Source: Vibrio galatheae
GTDB taxonomy: Bacteria > Pseudomonadota > Gammaproteobacteria > Enterobacterales > Vibrionaceae
Length of the DNA: 64,000 nucleotides
NCBI RefSeq assembly: GCF_000967545.1
Contig: NZ_JXXV01000016.1
Span: forward strand, 1-64,000
Direction: 5' to 3'
Below the pieces are notes generated by a model. The model saw only the letters and a program-made list of their open reading frames with translations, was not told the origin of the DNA and did not search any database. Below, piece by piece: positions 47,658 through 56,905 of this stretch. A program made the position numbers and the translations under genes. Each line of letters starts with the position of its first letter. The stretch's first letter is position 1.

Positions 47658-48989
47658 TTAGAATACGTAATTGGCTTGCACACCGATTAGCCAGATACTC
47701 CCACTGACTTCACCGACAAACTGACCAGCAACCGCTTGTGCTTGATCATCTGAGCTATAACCGCGCGACTCAGTAATTGGTGCATCCTTAGCGATGATGT
47801 AGGTCACACCACCATCTAACGTGAATTGCTTAGTGAACTCGTAGCTCGCGCCTAGGCTTAACCATGTACGATCAGTTTCTGGGATGGTAATGGTGCGGTT
47901 TTGATCGCTGACCGCCGAGGTGTCATACGCCACACCAGTGCGGACCACGAGCTTAGGGTCGACTTGGTAAGTCGCACCTAGGGCAAAACGGTAGTTGTCT
48001 TGCCAGTTTTCTTCCTTCACCATCTTAGTGCCATATGTTTCTAGCTGAGCTTCTAGCTTTTCAAAGCTGCTCCAGTCTGTCCAGTTGATGCTCGCATGAA
48101 CGGCAAACTTGTCATTAAGTTGGTGGAAGCTAGCGATTTCTGCACTGGCTGGCAAAGTAAGAAGCATAGAGCCGTTGTCATGCGCGGTGGCTAGGGCAGG
48201 GCTAAATCCCATGCCTGTTGCGTACCCTTCTAGCTTCAATTCGACTTCAGATTTGTACGCAAAACCAATACGATGATTGTCATTAATTTGCCACGCTGTA
48301 CCCGCTTGCCAACCAAACGCAGTATCGTCACCTTCCATGTATTTCAATGTGGTGCCTTTCGGCGCTGAAATTGGCGTCATGCCGGAAACGCCAACAACAT
48401 TGTTTTCTGGTGTTTTGGCACCAAAACTACCTTCACCCACAACGTAACGCAGCCCGCCACCTAAGCTCCATTGTTGATTGACTCGGTAGGCTAGGTTCAG
48501 GTTAGCTTCCATGGTCATAACGCTCGCTTCATTACCAAAATGCGTAGCGGCAAAATCATCACCAAGGCTTGTTTCCATACCGTAGTTGGTGCCCAAAGCA
48601 AAACCAATGGCGAGCTCTTCAGAATAACGGTGTGAGATATAAAGGTTTGGAATAACGGCGTCGTGAGCGAAATCGCTTGAAGAGGCGGCTGTCGTTGGTA
48701 GGGTTGGATTTGAAGATTGAGAGCCGTCAACTTCGCCGTTGACATCAACATTTGGGTTAACGTAAATCGCACCCACAGAGACTTGTGTACCCTCTAGATG
48801 AGTTAACATAGCAGGATTACGCCACTGTGCGCTGGCGTTATCTGCCATTGCGGCTTCACCAGCATAAGCGCGACCAAGGCCAGTCGCTGAATACTCAGCT
48901 AATTGAAACCCCGCCGCATTGACGCCTGATGAGGTTACGACTAAGCCATATGTCACTGCTAGTGAGAGAAGAGTTTTGTTTGTTTTCAT
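47658..48989 (-). CDS. fadL: FadL-family outer membrane transporter, paralogue 2
   Basis: 443 residues. A signal peptide (about 1-25) is followed by AGFQLAEYSATGLGRAYAGEAAMADNAS, the N-terminal hatch of FadL, which contains the NPA-type turn (RNPAM). The rest is beta-strand rich, ending in VQANYVF with C-terminal Phe, as for outer membrane barrels. The family imports long-chain fatty acids and other hydrophobics. It has its own terminator and lies 329 bp after paralogue 1, so it is likely transcribed separately. Substrate is unproven. Confidence 0.9.
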   Translation of the reverse strand: MKTNKTLLSLAVTYGLVVTSSGVNAAGFQLAEYSATGLGRAYAGEAAMADNASAQWRNPAMLTHLEGTQVSVGAIYVNPNVDVNGEVDGSQSSNPTLPTTAASSSDFAHDAVIPNLYISHRYSEELAIGFALGTNYGMETSLGDDFAATHFGNEASVMTMEANLNLAYRVNQQWSLGGGLRYVVGEGSFGAKTPENNVVGVSGMTPISAPKGTTLKYMEGDDTAFGWQAGTAWQINDNHRIGFAYKSEVELKLEGYATGMGFSPALATAHDNGSMLLTLPASAEIASFHQLNDKFAVHASINWTDWSSFEKLEAQLETYGTKMVKEENWQDNYRFALGATYQVDPKLVVRTGVAYDTSAVSDQNRTITIPETDRTWLSLGASYEFTKQFTLDGGVTYIIAKDAPITESRGYSSDDQAQAVAGQFVGEVSGSIWLIGVQANYVF

Positions 48990-49318
48990 TATAATGTTCG
49001 CTGATTTTATCTGTTTTTCGTCGAGCGATCATAAGGTTAGAGTTTATGCTTTAAAAACTTAAAGCAACGTTCTGATATTTTTTGAAGTTTTGTATTGTAA
49101 TTTTGTTCTTTTTTGGTTAAAAATTCCAATTTATAGCGGAGTGTTTTGGGTTTTCAGCGAACATTTGTAGTGTCAATGTGGGCGAATGATTACACGTGTT
49201 CGCTCAATTAAACGCGAAAATATCCAGCTGACTTATATATCATATTGGATATCGCCAAATTTTAATCCAATAAAAAAGGCCAGCGAGTGCTGACCTTTTT
49301 CATGTATTTTAGCTCAGA
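48990..49318. other. 329-bp gap between the two fadL paralogues
   Basis: It holds the terminator of the upstream fadL (49273-49300), an AT-rich promoter region for paralogue 2 and an 8-bp inverted repeat AGCGAACA...TGTTCGCT (49156-49163, 49197-49204). No gene is seen. Confidence 0.5.
49273..49300 (-). terminator. Terminator of fadL paralogue 1
   Basis: On the minus strand the stem AAAGGTCAGC / GCTGGCCTTT (one mismatch, loop ACTC) is followed by a T-run. Confidence 0.85.
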
Positions 49319-50656
49319 TTAGAATTTATGAGTGTATTGCACCCCGAATAGCATAGCTGTTGCTTTCGTTGTTGTATCTAGGCTAATTGTATTTGTACCA
49401 CTAGTGATTGTGTCATTAACTTGTTTCTCTTTGCCTACTAGGTAGGTAAAGCCAAAATCAAGCGCTTGGTCTTGGTTGAAGTGGTAGGTAGCACCCGCAG
49501 AGAACCACTGACGATCAGAGTCAGGTACTGATACTGAAGTAATCTCATCCTGGACACCTTCATCGAACATATAGCCGATACGCGCTTCCCAGTTTTGGCT
49601 GATGTAGTAAGTACCACCGATTGAGTAATGGAAGGTGTCTTTCCACTTGTACTCTTTGATTTCTGTGCCATCAGTCGTTACTAGGCGGTCAAAGTCACCC
49701 CAGCCGATCCATTGTACACTGTAGTGAACGGCAAACGCAGTATCTTCAATACGATGGTAACCAGAGAATTCCCACATATCTGGTAGAGGGATTTTTAGAT
49801 CACCAATACTTGAGTCACCAGCGTACGAAACCGTGCCACCGACTTCTTTTTCTGGACTGTAATGGTAACTTAAGCCGAAACGGTTATTTTCATTCAGCTC
49901 AAAAACGGTACCAAGATTGAAACCCAGTGTCCACGCTGAAGCATCAATATCCATTAGTTGCTGAGTATTAGTCTGTCCGGTTGGTGTGCTTGGAACTTGT
50001 ACGATATTCATAGTGGACTGGCGCTTTAGTTCGCCTTCACCATAGATAATATCTAAGCCACCACCAATGCTCCATTGGTCGTTGATACGGTAAGAACCCG
50101 CAAGTAGAAAGTTCATCGTTGAAACGTTTGTAACACCACCAAATGCGTCTGCACCTGGGACCGCTTGCACGACATTACTACCGTTTACGAACAAAGTACC
50201 TGTGCCAGATCCCCAATTAGGATCAAACTCGTTAGTGGTACCAAAGTTAGAATATAGGCCTAAACCAACAGCAAACTTTTCGTTAACTGGATGAACAACA
50301 TAAAAATTTGGAATGTATGAAGTTGCGTTGTTAGTTGTATCTGCTACATCATATGAGTTGCCGCCTGCAGCTGCTGGTTGTGTGTATGTAGTGCCTTTGA
50401 CTTCTACTTCTGAATCAATGACGTTAAAGCCAAGTGAAACTTCAGTACGATCAAACAGTGACATTGCTGCAGCGTTGCGAGACATAACAGAAGCGTTGTC
50501 TGCAATGACGGCATCACCTGCAAATGCACGGCCTAAGCCTGTTGCCGATTGAGAGTTAAGTTGGAAGCCAGCAGCGAGAGCGTGCTGCGAAGCTAAAGTT
50601 GCGGTTGTGATAGTCACTGCTAAAAGTGATTTTTTAAACAGACGCGTCTTGTTCAT
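49319..50656 (-). CDS. fadL: FadL-family outer membrane transporter, paralogue 1
   Basis: 445 residues. Signal peptide about 1-28, then AGFQLNSQSATGLGRAFAGDAVIADNASVMSRNAAAM, a FadL hatch. The barrel ends in QYTHKF with C-terminal Phe. It shares the same architecture with paralogue 2, clearly diverged, so the duplication is old. It lies downstream of the ECF sigma/DUF3379 pair with a 270-bp gap containing a terminator, so it has its own promoter. Confidence 0.9.
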   Translation of the reverse strand: MNKTRLFKKSLLAVTITTATLASQHALAAGFQLNSQSATGLGRAFAGDAVIADNASVMSRNAAAMSLFDRTEVSLGFNVIDSEVEVKGTTYTQPAAAGGNSYDVADTTNNATSYIPNFYVVHPVNEKFAVGLGLYSNFGTTNEFDPNWGSGTGTLFVNGSNVVQAVPGADAFGGVTNVSTMNFLLAGSYRINDQWSIGGGLDIIYGEGELKRQSTMNIVQVPSTPTGQTNTQQLMDIDASAWTLGFNLGTVFELNENNRFGLSYHYSPEKEVGGTVSYAGDSSIGDLKIPLPDMWEFSGYHRIEDTAFAVHYSVQWIGWGDFDRLVTTDGTEIKEYKWKDTFHYSIGGTYYISQNWEARIGYMFDEGVQDEITSVSVPDSDRQWFSAGATYHFNQDQALDFGFTYLVGKEKQVNDTITSGTNTISLDTTTKATAMLFGVQYTHKF

Positions 50657-50861
50657 TTTGCTTTTTCCTTTGTCTTTATCTTCGCCTCTGCTGGGCGATA
50701 TTATTTGAGCAAAAGCTCAGTGGTGGCTGATACTAGACACAAGTATAAATTAAAGAAATCCGACCATTACTTATCTAGATGATAAAATTATGGAAATGAT
50801 GCATATTTGGCAGGAAAATGCTGCAAAATGTATTTTATTAGAGTTTTGACTCTAGAAAAAT

Positions 50862-50897
50862 GTAAAAAAAATGGCTCAAACAGAATGTTCAAGCCAT
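50862..50897 (-). terminator. Terminator of the ECF sigma/DUF3379 operon
   Basis: On the minus strand ATGGCTTGAAC / GTTTGAGCCAT forms a stem with one mismatch and is followed by TTTTTTTAC. It lies 29 bp after the DUF3379 stop. Confidence 0.8.
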
Positions 50898-50926
50898 GAC
50901 GTGAATCACAAAATGTTATTATTTTG

Positions 50927-51655
50927 TTAAATGGTGGGTTTGATTATTTTCGACAAACTTTCCACGATCTTAGTGATGTTTTCACCTTCGGTACCTACAA
51001 CGATTAAACTGTTATTTCCCATAGGTTGAACGGCGCCACTCATACCATCTTGATCGAAGTTTACTACTTGGTCGGCAGCGATTCCCGTTAAGAACAGGGT
51101 CACTTTGCCTTTTTCCCCTTGGAAAACCATATGTAGCGCATTAGATTTACCAAAGCCGCAGTGGTTTAGATAGTACACATGATAAGGGAAAGTGTCTGAC
51201 AATTGATGATCAAAGGGGACCATCTTGGCATTGATTTGCGACGAAGGCACTTGTTCGTCTAAGCTTTCGACGAATGGTTTCTCATCCACAACGTGTTTTA
51301 TCGCTGTCGTTGCCAAACTGGCTTGTGCTGGAGAAACGACTAAGTTACCCCAATTAACTTGACCGACAAGTACCCCTACAACGAACGCAACCGATGCTGC
51401 CATCGCCATCGTTTTTCTGGCAAAGTTTGGCCTGATAACATTGCCTTGAGTGGTCGATGATTGGTTGAACAATATACGGTCTGCGAGATCTTCAGGCACA
51501 TCTACAGTCATAGCTTTTACTATTTGTTTATCGAGATCGAGGATTTCTTCTGCGAATTGAGCGTTTTGCTCGTTGGCTGTGATCGCAGCATTGATGTCGC
51601 TGTCTCTTAGTTTAGGCTCAGACAGTATGCGTCGACGAAATTCTAATTCATCCAT
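50927..51655 (-). CDS. DUF3379 protein, probable partner of the ECF sigma factor
   Basis: 242 residues. A charged cytoplasmic N-terminus (MDELEFRRRILSEPKLRDSD) leads to one membrane helix (about 83-100, MAMAASVAFVVGVLVGQV) and a periplasmic domain with a single Cys (HCGFGKSN). The layout and the eight-base overlap with the upstream sigma factor gene suggest an anti-sigma factor, though no zinc anti-sigma motif is present. It belongs to DUF3379, a family common in vibrios. Confidence 0.8.
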   Translation of the reverse strand: MDELEFRRRILSEPKLRDSDINAAITANEQNAQFAEEILDLDKQIVKAMTVDVPEDLADRILFNQSSTTQGNVIRPNFARKTMAMAASVAFVVGVLVGQVNWGNLVVSPAQASLATTAIKHVVDEKPFVESLDEQVPSSQINAKMVPFDHQLSDTFPYHVYYLNHCGFGKSNALHMVFQGEKGKVTLFLTGIAADQVVNFDQDGMSGAVQPMGNNSLIVVGTEGENITKIVESLSKIIKPTI

Positions 51656-52211
51656 TTTTCTGCCCCCTGTGTGTGCTGTGTGAATCTAACATCTCTTTTA
51701 GTTGGTTCCTCGCTCTAAATAGCCGAGTCATCACGGTATTCTTGTTTAACCCAAGTATCTCTCCGATCTCTTCACCGCTAAAACCGCCTACGACCTGCAG
51801 GAAAAGTGGTTCGCGGTAATCCTCTTCAAGCTTCATTATTTGTGCTTGGATCCACTCCGTTTGATGATGTGGGTCGTCCGACACTTTTGCGTCATTGCCG
51901 TGGTCGTCAATATCGACCAGATCGAACTGTTTACGTTCGAATCGGCGTGCGTTTTCTCGCCTCAATATTGTAATGAGCCAAGATTTTGCGGCTTTTTGGT
52001 CTTGAAGGCTATCAAGAGATTTCCATGCTCGGAGACAGGTTTCTTGTACTAGATCTTCTGAAATGGTCGGGTCTTTGCACAACCAGTAAGCATAGCGATA
52101 CAAGTCTCTGTGATAGGCCCTGACTAGCGCTTCGTATTTTCTTTGTCTGTCCATATCCGAGTTGACCGGATCATTGGACTTTTTCTTTCCGAAAAAATTT
52201 ATGATTGACAC
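51648..52211 (-). CDS. ECF-type RNA polymerase sigma factor
   Basis: 187 residues from a GTG start with AGGGAGG five bases upstream. Region 2 (YAYWLCKDPTISEDLVQETCLRAWKSL) and region 4 (EEIGEILGLNKNTVMTRLFRARNQLKEML) are complete; region 3 is missing, as in ECF sigmas. It overlaps the DUF3379 gene by eight bases. Targets are unknown. Its neighbours are two fadL genes and fadIJ, but those neighbours have no recognised ECF promoter. Confidence 0.88.
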   Translation of the reverse strand: MSIINFFGKKKSNDPVNSDMDRQRKYEALVRAYHRDLYRYAYWLCKDPTISEDLVQETCLRAWKSLDSLQDQKAAKSWLITILRRENARRFERKQFDLVDIDDHGNDAKVSDDPHHQTEWIQAQIMKLEEDYREPLFLQVVGGFSGEEIGEILGLNKNTVMTRLFRARNQLKEMLDSHSTHRGQKNG

Positions 52212-52411
52212 AGAAGCCTCCCTCGTTGCTCTGTGGTTCGTACCTTATTGTGCTAACCAATGCATCTGTCTGTCATTGTGTTATGGCTACTATATATGTA
52301 TTTGATTGATGTTATGAATGGATTTCTTGCAATATAACGAGGTAATTACCAGTCTATTCCACCTAAAATTGATCTAATTCAAAATCTAACAAGCTCGAAC
52401 GGTTATAGTTA

Positions 52412-52574
52412 CTCCTGTCATCTAGTTGGTGTTTACACCGACAAGTTGAGCAAGATGACACTTCCTTTTGAAGGCTGACTTTACTTTCTCCTAATCAGGA
52501 AACTGATTATTTCAATTGGCGTTACGTTAATTGCTTTATATATTCCGACCACACAGATCTGTGTGGTTTTTTTT
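52412..52574 (+). ncRNA. Candidate small RNA upstream of fadI
   Basis: Several hairpins lie in order: outer stem TGTCATCT / AGATGACA (52417-52424, about 52454-52461) enclosing GTTGGTGT / ACACCGAC; CCTT-TTG-AAGG; TAATCAG-GAAA-CTGATTA with a GAAA tetraloop; then the terminator stem ACCACACAG / CTGTGTGGT with eight T residues. TATAGT (52404-52409) could be the -10, though no good -35 is seen. No protein gene on this strand lies upstream, so the terminator appears to belong to this RNA. Its family is not recognised. Confidence 0.55.
52548..52574 (+). terminator. Orphan intrinsic terminator
   Basis: ACCACACAGATCTGTGTGGT is a perfect palindrome followed by a run of eight T. It serves no upstream protein gene on the plus strand. 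Confidence 0.9.
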
Positions 52575-52710
52575 GCCCGCAAGTCATCTCACCTGAATTA
52601 ACCCCTTTTGATCTTATGAAAAGAGCATATGTTCTATCGTCATTTTTTCTTATCTGGTAAGAGTTACCGCTGTGGAATCTGTTGTAAGTCACGTTTATTC
52701 AAACGAGCGT

Positions 52711-52738
52711 TTGATTGAATTAACATTCTCGTTACAAT
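52711..52738 (+). promoter_or_regulatory. Candidate sigma-70 promoter of fadIJ
   Basis: TTGATT (52711-52716) and TACAAT (52733-52738) are separated by 16 bp. The start site would fall in the adjoining FadR-like operator. Confidence 0.6.
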
Positions 52739-52755
52739 GATTCTGGTCAGACCTC
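52739..52755. promoter_or_regulatory. FadR-like operator of fadIJ
   Basis: GATTCTGGTCAGACCTC region: CTGGTCAGACC matches the FadR core (CTGGTNNGACC). It sits at the expected transcription start, as for FadR-repressed beta-oxidation genes. Confidence 0.75.
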
Positions 52756-52774
52756 TATCTATTAAGGAGCAACA

Positions 52775-54082
52775 ATGGGCAAGCAGGAAGTGAAAACTCG
52801 CTCAGGTGAACGAGTGGCGATTGTCGCGGGATTGCGCACGCCATTTGCACGTCAAAGTACAGAATTTAGTCAGGTGCCAGCCGTCGATTTGGGTAAATTG
52901 GTTGTGAGTGATTTACTTGCTCGAACGGAAATTGATCCGAAACTGATCGAGCAGGTTGTATTTGGTCAGGTAGTGCAAATGCCTGAGGCGCCAAATATCG
53001 CACGCGAGATTGTTTTGGGTACAGGAATGGACATTCATACTGACGCCTACAGCGTGACCCGTGCTTGTGCGACTAGCTTCCAGTCTGCAGTGAACGTTGC
53101 TGAAAGTATTATGGCGGGAACCATTGATATCGGTATTGCGGGTGGCGCAGACTCTTCTTCAGTGCTACCAATTGGTGTGTCTAAAAAATTAGCGGCTAAT
53201 CTCCTTGCTCTGAGCAAAACAAAAACACTCGGCCAAAAGCTCAACATTCTAAAAACACTCTCTTTTAAAGACCTTATACCAGTACCGCCTGCCGTTGCAG
53301 AATACTCGACAGGGCTCTCTATGGGTCAAACCGCTGAGCAAATGGCAAAATCGCACGGTATTACTCGTCAGGCGCAAGATGAGCTCGCTCACCGTTCGCA
53401 CAGCTTAGCGGCGAAAGCTTGGAATGAGGGAAAAATCGAAGGAGAGGTGATGACGGCTTTTCCTGAACCTTACAAAAAGTGGATAGCAAAAGATAACAAT
53501 ATTCGTGAAGACTCAACCATAGAAGGTTACGCTAAACTGCGCCCTGCCTTCGACCGTCAGTACGGCAGCGTTACCGCGGCCAACAGTACTCCACTGACCG
53601 ATGGCGCAGCAGCGATCATCTTGATGCGTGAAGGCAAAGCCAAAGAGCTTGGTTTAGACATCATGGGCTACATTCGCTCTTACGCATTTTCAGCAATTGG
53701 TGTCCACAACGATATGCTGATGGGACCTTCTTACGCTACACCTATGGCGCTGGATCGTGCGGGTATTCAGTTGTCTGATTTGACATTGATTGACATGCAC
53801 GAAGCGTTTGCGGCTCAGACGCTATCCAACGTTAAAATGTTTGCTAGTGATAAATTTGCCCAAGAAAAGCTTGGCCGCTCAAAGGCGATTGGCGAAATTG
53901 ATATGGATAAGTTTAACGTGCTTGGTGGATCCATTGCTTATGGTCACCCATTCGCAGCGACTGGCGCACGTATGATCACTCAAACCTTGCGAGAACTTCA
54001 ACGTCGAGGTGGCGGACTTGCATTGAATACGGCATGTGCGGCTGGGGGATTAGGCGCAGCTATGGTACTGGAGGTAGAGTAA
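52775..54082 (+). CDS. fadI: 3-ketoacyl-CoA thiolase FadI
   Basis: 435 residues, the FadI length. The nucleophile Cys98 (TRACATSF), His in [16 protein letters not shown] and the second Cys in NTACAAGG make the thiolase active site. It cleaves 3-ketoacyl-CoA to acetyl-CoA and a shortened acyl-CoA. AAGGAGC lies seven bases before the ATG. The stop shares one base with fadJ, so the alpha and beta subunits are made together. Confidence 0.96.
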   Translation: MGKQEVKTRSGERVAIVAGLRTPFARQSTEFSQVPAVDLGKLVVSDLLARTEIDPKLIEQVVFGQVVQMPEAPNIAREIVLGTGMDIHTDAYSVTRACATSFQSAVNVAESIMAGTIDIGIAGGADSSSVLPIGVSKKLAANLLALSKTKTLGQKLNILKTLSFKDLIPVPPAVAEYSTGLSMGQTAEQMAKSHGITRQAQDELAHRSHSLAAKAWNEGKIEGEVMTAFPEPYKKWIAKDNNIREDSTIEGYAKLRPAFDRQYGSVTAANSTPLTDGAAAIILMREGKAKELGLDIMGYIRSYAFSAIGVHNDMLMGPSYATPMALDRAGIQLSDLTLIDMHEAFAAQTLSNVKMFASDKFAQEKLGRSKAIGEIDMDKFNVLGGSIAYGHPFAATGARMITQTLRELQRRGGGLALNTACAAGGLGAAMVLEVE

Positions 54083-56205
54083 TGAGCGAAACAACAGCAT
54101 TTAACTTATCGATTGATGAACAAGACATCGCTTGGCTTGCTATTGATGTACCCGGCGAAAAAATGAATACGCTTCAGGCAGCCTTTGCAGAAGAAATGGA
54201 AGCGATATTTGGTCAACTTGCAGAGAAAGGCTCGGCAGTTAAAGGTTTAATTGTTCATTCATTAAAACCAGACAACTTTATTGCGGGTGCCGATGTTCGG
54301 ATGTTGGACGCCTGTACCAGTGCCCTGGAAGCGCAGGCGTTGGCTGAAAAAGGTCAGCAGATGTTCCAGCAGTTATCTGAGCTACCGTTCCCTGTGGTTG
54401 CTGCTATTCATGGCCCGTGCCTAGGTGGTGGCTTGGAACTTGCGCTCGCGTGTGACTATCGCGTATGTACGGATTCTGATAAGACTCGTCTAGGTCTACC
54501 TGAAGTGCAGCTTGGCCTGTTGCCGGGCTCTGGAGGGACTCAGCGTCTGCCTAGATTAATCGGGCTGTTGCCTTCGCTGGATCTCATTCTTACAGGTAAA
54601 CAGCTACGCGCGAAAAAGGCCAAAAAACTGGGTGTTGTCGACGCGGTTGTTTCTGACACGATTCTACTCGATGTCGCGAAAAGCTTTGTTGAGAAAAATT
54701 CCGGCAGTAAGAAGACAAAGCGTAAAGTGCCAACTAAAGAAAAGCTGATCTCAAATACTGGGCTGGGACGCAAAGTTATCTTTGAACAAGCAGCAAAGAA
54801 AACACAGCAAAAAACTCGGGGTAATTACCCAGCGGCAAACGCTATTTTGGAAGTCATTCGATTTGGTTTAGAGAAAGGCGTTGAGCAAGGCCAGAAGAAA
54901 GAAGCACAGCGTTTCGGTGAGTTAGTCATGACTTCTGAGTCAAAAGCGTTACGTTCGATCTTCTTTGCCACCACTGAGATGAAAAAAGAAAATGGCAGTG
55001 ATGCTGAGCCTCAGAGTATCAAGCGTGCAGCGGTTCTCGGTGGCGGTTTGATGGGAGCGGGTATTAGCCATGTCAGCGTCGCTAAAGCCAAAGTGCCTGT
55101 ACGAGTGAAAGACGTATCTAATGATGGGGTACTCAACGCGCTGAAATACAACTACAAGCTTTTTGACAAGCAAAGAAAGCGTCGAATTATCTCGAAAGCG
55201 CAATTGCAAAATAACATGCTGCAGCTTTCTGGTGGTGTAGACTTTACCAGCTTTAACCACACCGATATTGTTATCGAAGCCGTATTCGAAGATCTCGACT
55301 TGAAGCAGAAAATGGTTGCAGATGTCGAACAGAATGCGAAAGATAGCACCATTTTCGCGACAAACACCTCGTCACTACCTATCCATCAAATTGCCGCTAA
55401 AGCTCAGCATCCTGAAAATGTCGTAGGTTTACACTACTTCAGTCCGGTTGAGAAGATGCCTTTAGTCGAGGTTATCCCACATGCAGGCACATCGGATGAA
55501 ACAGTTTCAACCGTGGTTGAGTTTGCGCGTAAGCAGGGTAAAACCCCGATTGTGGTGAAAGATTGCGCGGGCTTTTACGTCAACCGCATACTGGCGCCCT
55601 ATATGAATGAAGCGGCGCAAGTGTTGATGACAGGCGAACCTATCGAACAGTTGGATAAAGCACTGCTTAACTTTGGTTTCCCAGTCGGTCCAATTACTCT
55701 GCTTGATGAAGTTGGTGTTGATATCGGCGCTAAAATTATGCCTATTTTAGTGGCTGAGCTTGGCGATCGTTTTCAAGGGCCAGATGTATTCGATAAACTT
55801 CTCAATGACAATCGCAAAGGGCGTAAAAGTGGCAAAGGTTTCTATACCTATAAAGGTAAAAAGAAAGACGTCGATAAATCGGTCTACAAGCTACTTGGGT
55901 TAAGTCCAGAAGCTAAGTTGGCAGAAAAAGACATCGCACTACGCTGCGTACTACTAATGCTCAATGAAGCGGTGCGTTGTTTGGATGAAGGTATTATCCG
56001 CAGCCCGAGAGATGGTGATATTGGTGCTATTTTTGGTATTGGTTTCCCACCGTTCCTTGGCGGTCCATTCCGTTATATGGATCAGATAGGCGTCAAGAAA
56101 CTGGTTGAACTTATGAACGATCACGCACAGAAATATGGCGACCGATTTGCGCCATGTGATGGTTTGTTGACTCGTGCCGGTTTAGACAAAGCGTTCTACG
56201 AGTAG
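54082..56205 (+). CDS. fadJ: Fatty acid oxidation multifunctional protein FadJ
   Basis: 707 residues from the ATG overlapping the fadI stop; the open frame to 54034 is inside fadI. The N-terminal enoyl-CoA hydratase has [18 protein letters not shown] and [19 protein letters not shown]. The 3-hydroxyacyl-CoA dehydrogenase part has the NAD motif [12 protein letters not shown] and [15 protein letters not shown]. Forms the alpha subunit with FadI. In E. coli the FadIJ pair is used mainly in anaerobic growth; here it may be the main or a second route. Confidence 0.96.
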   Translation: MSETTAFNLSIDEQDIAWLAIDVPGEKMNTLQAAFAEEMEAIFGQLAEKGSAVKGLIVHSLKPDNFIAGADVRMLDACTSALEAQALAEKGQQMFQQLSELPFPVVAAIHGPCLGGGLELALACDYRVCTDSDKTRLGLPEVQLGLLPGSGGTQRLPRLIGLLPSLDLILTGKQLRAKKAKKLGVVDAVVSDTILLDVAKSFVEKNSGSKKTKRKVPTKEKLISNTGLGRKVIFEQAAKKTQQKTRGNYPAANAILEVIRFGLEKGVEQGQKKEAQRFGELVMTSESKALRSIFFATTEMKKENGSDAEPQSIKRAAVLGGGLMGAGISHVSVAKAKVPVRVKDVSNDGVLNALKYNYKLFDKQRKRRIISKAQLQNNMLQLSGGVDFTSFNHTDIVIEAVFEDLDLKQKMVADVEQNAKDSTIFATNTSSLPIHQIAAKAQHPENVVGLHYFSPVEKMPLVEVIPHAGTSDETVSTVVEFARKQGKTPIVVKDCAGFYVNRILAPYMNEAAQVLMTGEPIEQLDKALLNFGFPVGPITLLDEVGVDIGAKIMPILVAELGDRFQGPDVFDKLLNDNRKGRKSGKGFYTYKGKKKDVDKSVYKLLGLSPEAKLAEKDIALRCVLLMLNEAVRCLDEGIIRSPRDGDIGAIFGIGFPPFLGGPFRYMDQIGVKKLVELMNDHAQKYGDRFAPCDGLLTRAGLDKAFYE

Positions 56206-56221
56206 AGATAATTAAAATACT

Positions 56222-56249
56222 GAGGCGAACCAAGAGGTTCGCCTTTTTT
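56222..56249 (+). terminator. Terminator of fadIJ
   Basis: Stem AGGCGAAC / GTTCGCCT with loop CAAGAG and a T-run, 17 bp after fadJ. Confidence 0.92.
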
Positions 56250-56301
56250 GTTTTTGAGAGTTATTATCAAGAAGAAAACAATACAGTTTAAAGGAAGTGA
56301 A

Positions 56302-56850
56302 ATGGATGCGTTAGATTTGCTGCTCAACCGCCGCTCAATTGCAAAATTATCATCCCCGGCCCCGGAAGGGAAAGTGCTCGAAAATATCATTCAAGCCGGA
56401 CTAAGAGCGCCAGATCATGCGGGTTTAACACCGTGGCGATTTGTAATCGCGCAGGGAGATGGCTTAAATAAGCTTTCAGAGATTTTAGTCAAAGCAGCGC
56501 TTGCCGACAATAGTGAACAATCTGTTATCGATAAAGTGAAAGGTGCTCCGTTTCGTGCACCTATGGTCATCACTGTCATTGCTAAGGTGACGGAGCATGA
56601 CAAAGTCCCTGCGTTTGAACAGCATTTATCAGCAGGTTGTGCGGTGCAAGCCATGCAGATGGCCGCTGTCGCTCAAGGGTTTCAGGGTTTTTGGCGTTCG
56701 GGCCATTGGATGTTTCATCCTGATGTACACCAAGCATTTGGTCTGCAAGGGGATGACCAAATTGTCGGTTTCCTATATCTAGGTACTCCGGGTTGTACAC
56801 CGATGAAGGTACCACAACGCGATTTAAGCCGCTTTGTAGAGTATTTATAA
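56302..56850 (+). CDS. YdjA-like flavin nitroreductase
   Basis: 182 residues from the ATG at 56302 with AAAGGAAG upstream; the longer frame from 56248 starts inside the fadJ terminator. The start MDALDLLLNRRSIAKLSSPAP and RAPDHAGLTPWRF match E. coli YdjA, a small FMN-dependent NAD(P)H nitroreductase. RRS and the Gly-rich end (GFWRSGHW, FLYLGTP) fit FMN binding. The physiological substrate is unknown. It lies between fadJ and convergent aphB. Confidence 0.9.
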   Translation: MDALDLLLNRRSIAKLSSPAPEGKVLENIIQAGLRAPDHAGLTPWRFVIAQGDGLNKLSEILVKAALADNSEQSVIDKVKGAPFRAPMVITVIAKVTEHDKVPAFEQHLSAGCAVQAMQMAAVAQGFQGFWRSGHWMFHPDVHQAFGLQGDDQIVGFLYLGTPGCTPMKVPQRDLSRFVEYL

Positions 56851-56861
56851 TAGAAATAAAG

Positions 56862-56892
56862 AAAAGCTTGGCTGGGGTTTGCCAAGCTTTTT
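56862..56892. terminator. Terminator shared by the YdjA-like gene and aphB
   Basis: Stem AAAAGCTTGGC / GCCAAGCTTTT with loop TGGGGTTT. A- and T-rich flanks on both sides suggest bidirectional use. Confidence 0.88.
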
Positions 56893-56905
56893 CGTTGTCA
56901 TTGGC

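Larger units (their letters stand above)
52212..52774. other. 563-bp divergent intergenic region between the ECF sigma gene and fadI
   Basis: It contains a structured plus-strand segment ending in an orphan intrinsic terminator (52412-52574), a sigma-70-like promoter (52711-52738) and a FadR-like operator (52739-52755). The segment 52212-52400 is AT-rich; I see only a 20-codon ORF there without a ribosome site. Confidence 0.7.

Noticed and set aside
52329..52391. 20-codon ORF before the candidate small RNA
   Set aside because: No ribosome site, hydrophobic product without features, and it ends upstream of the structured region.
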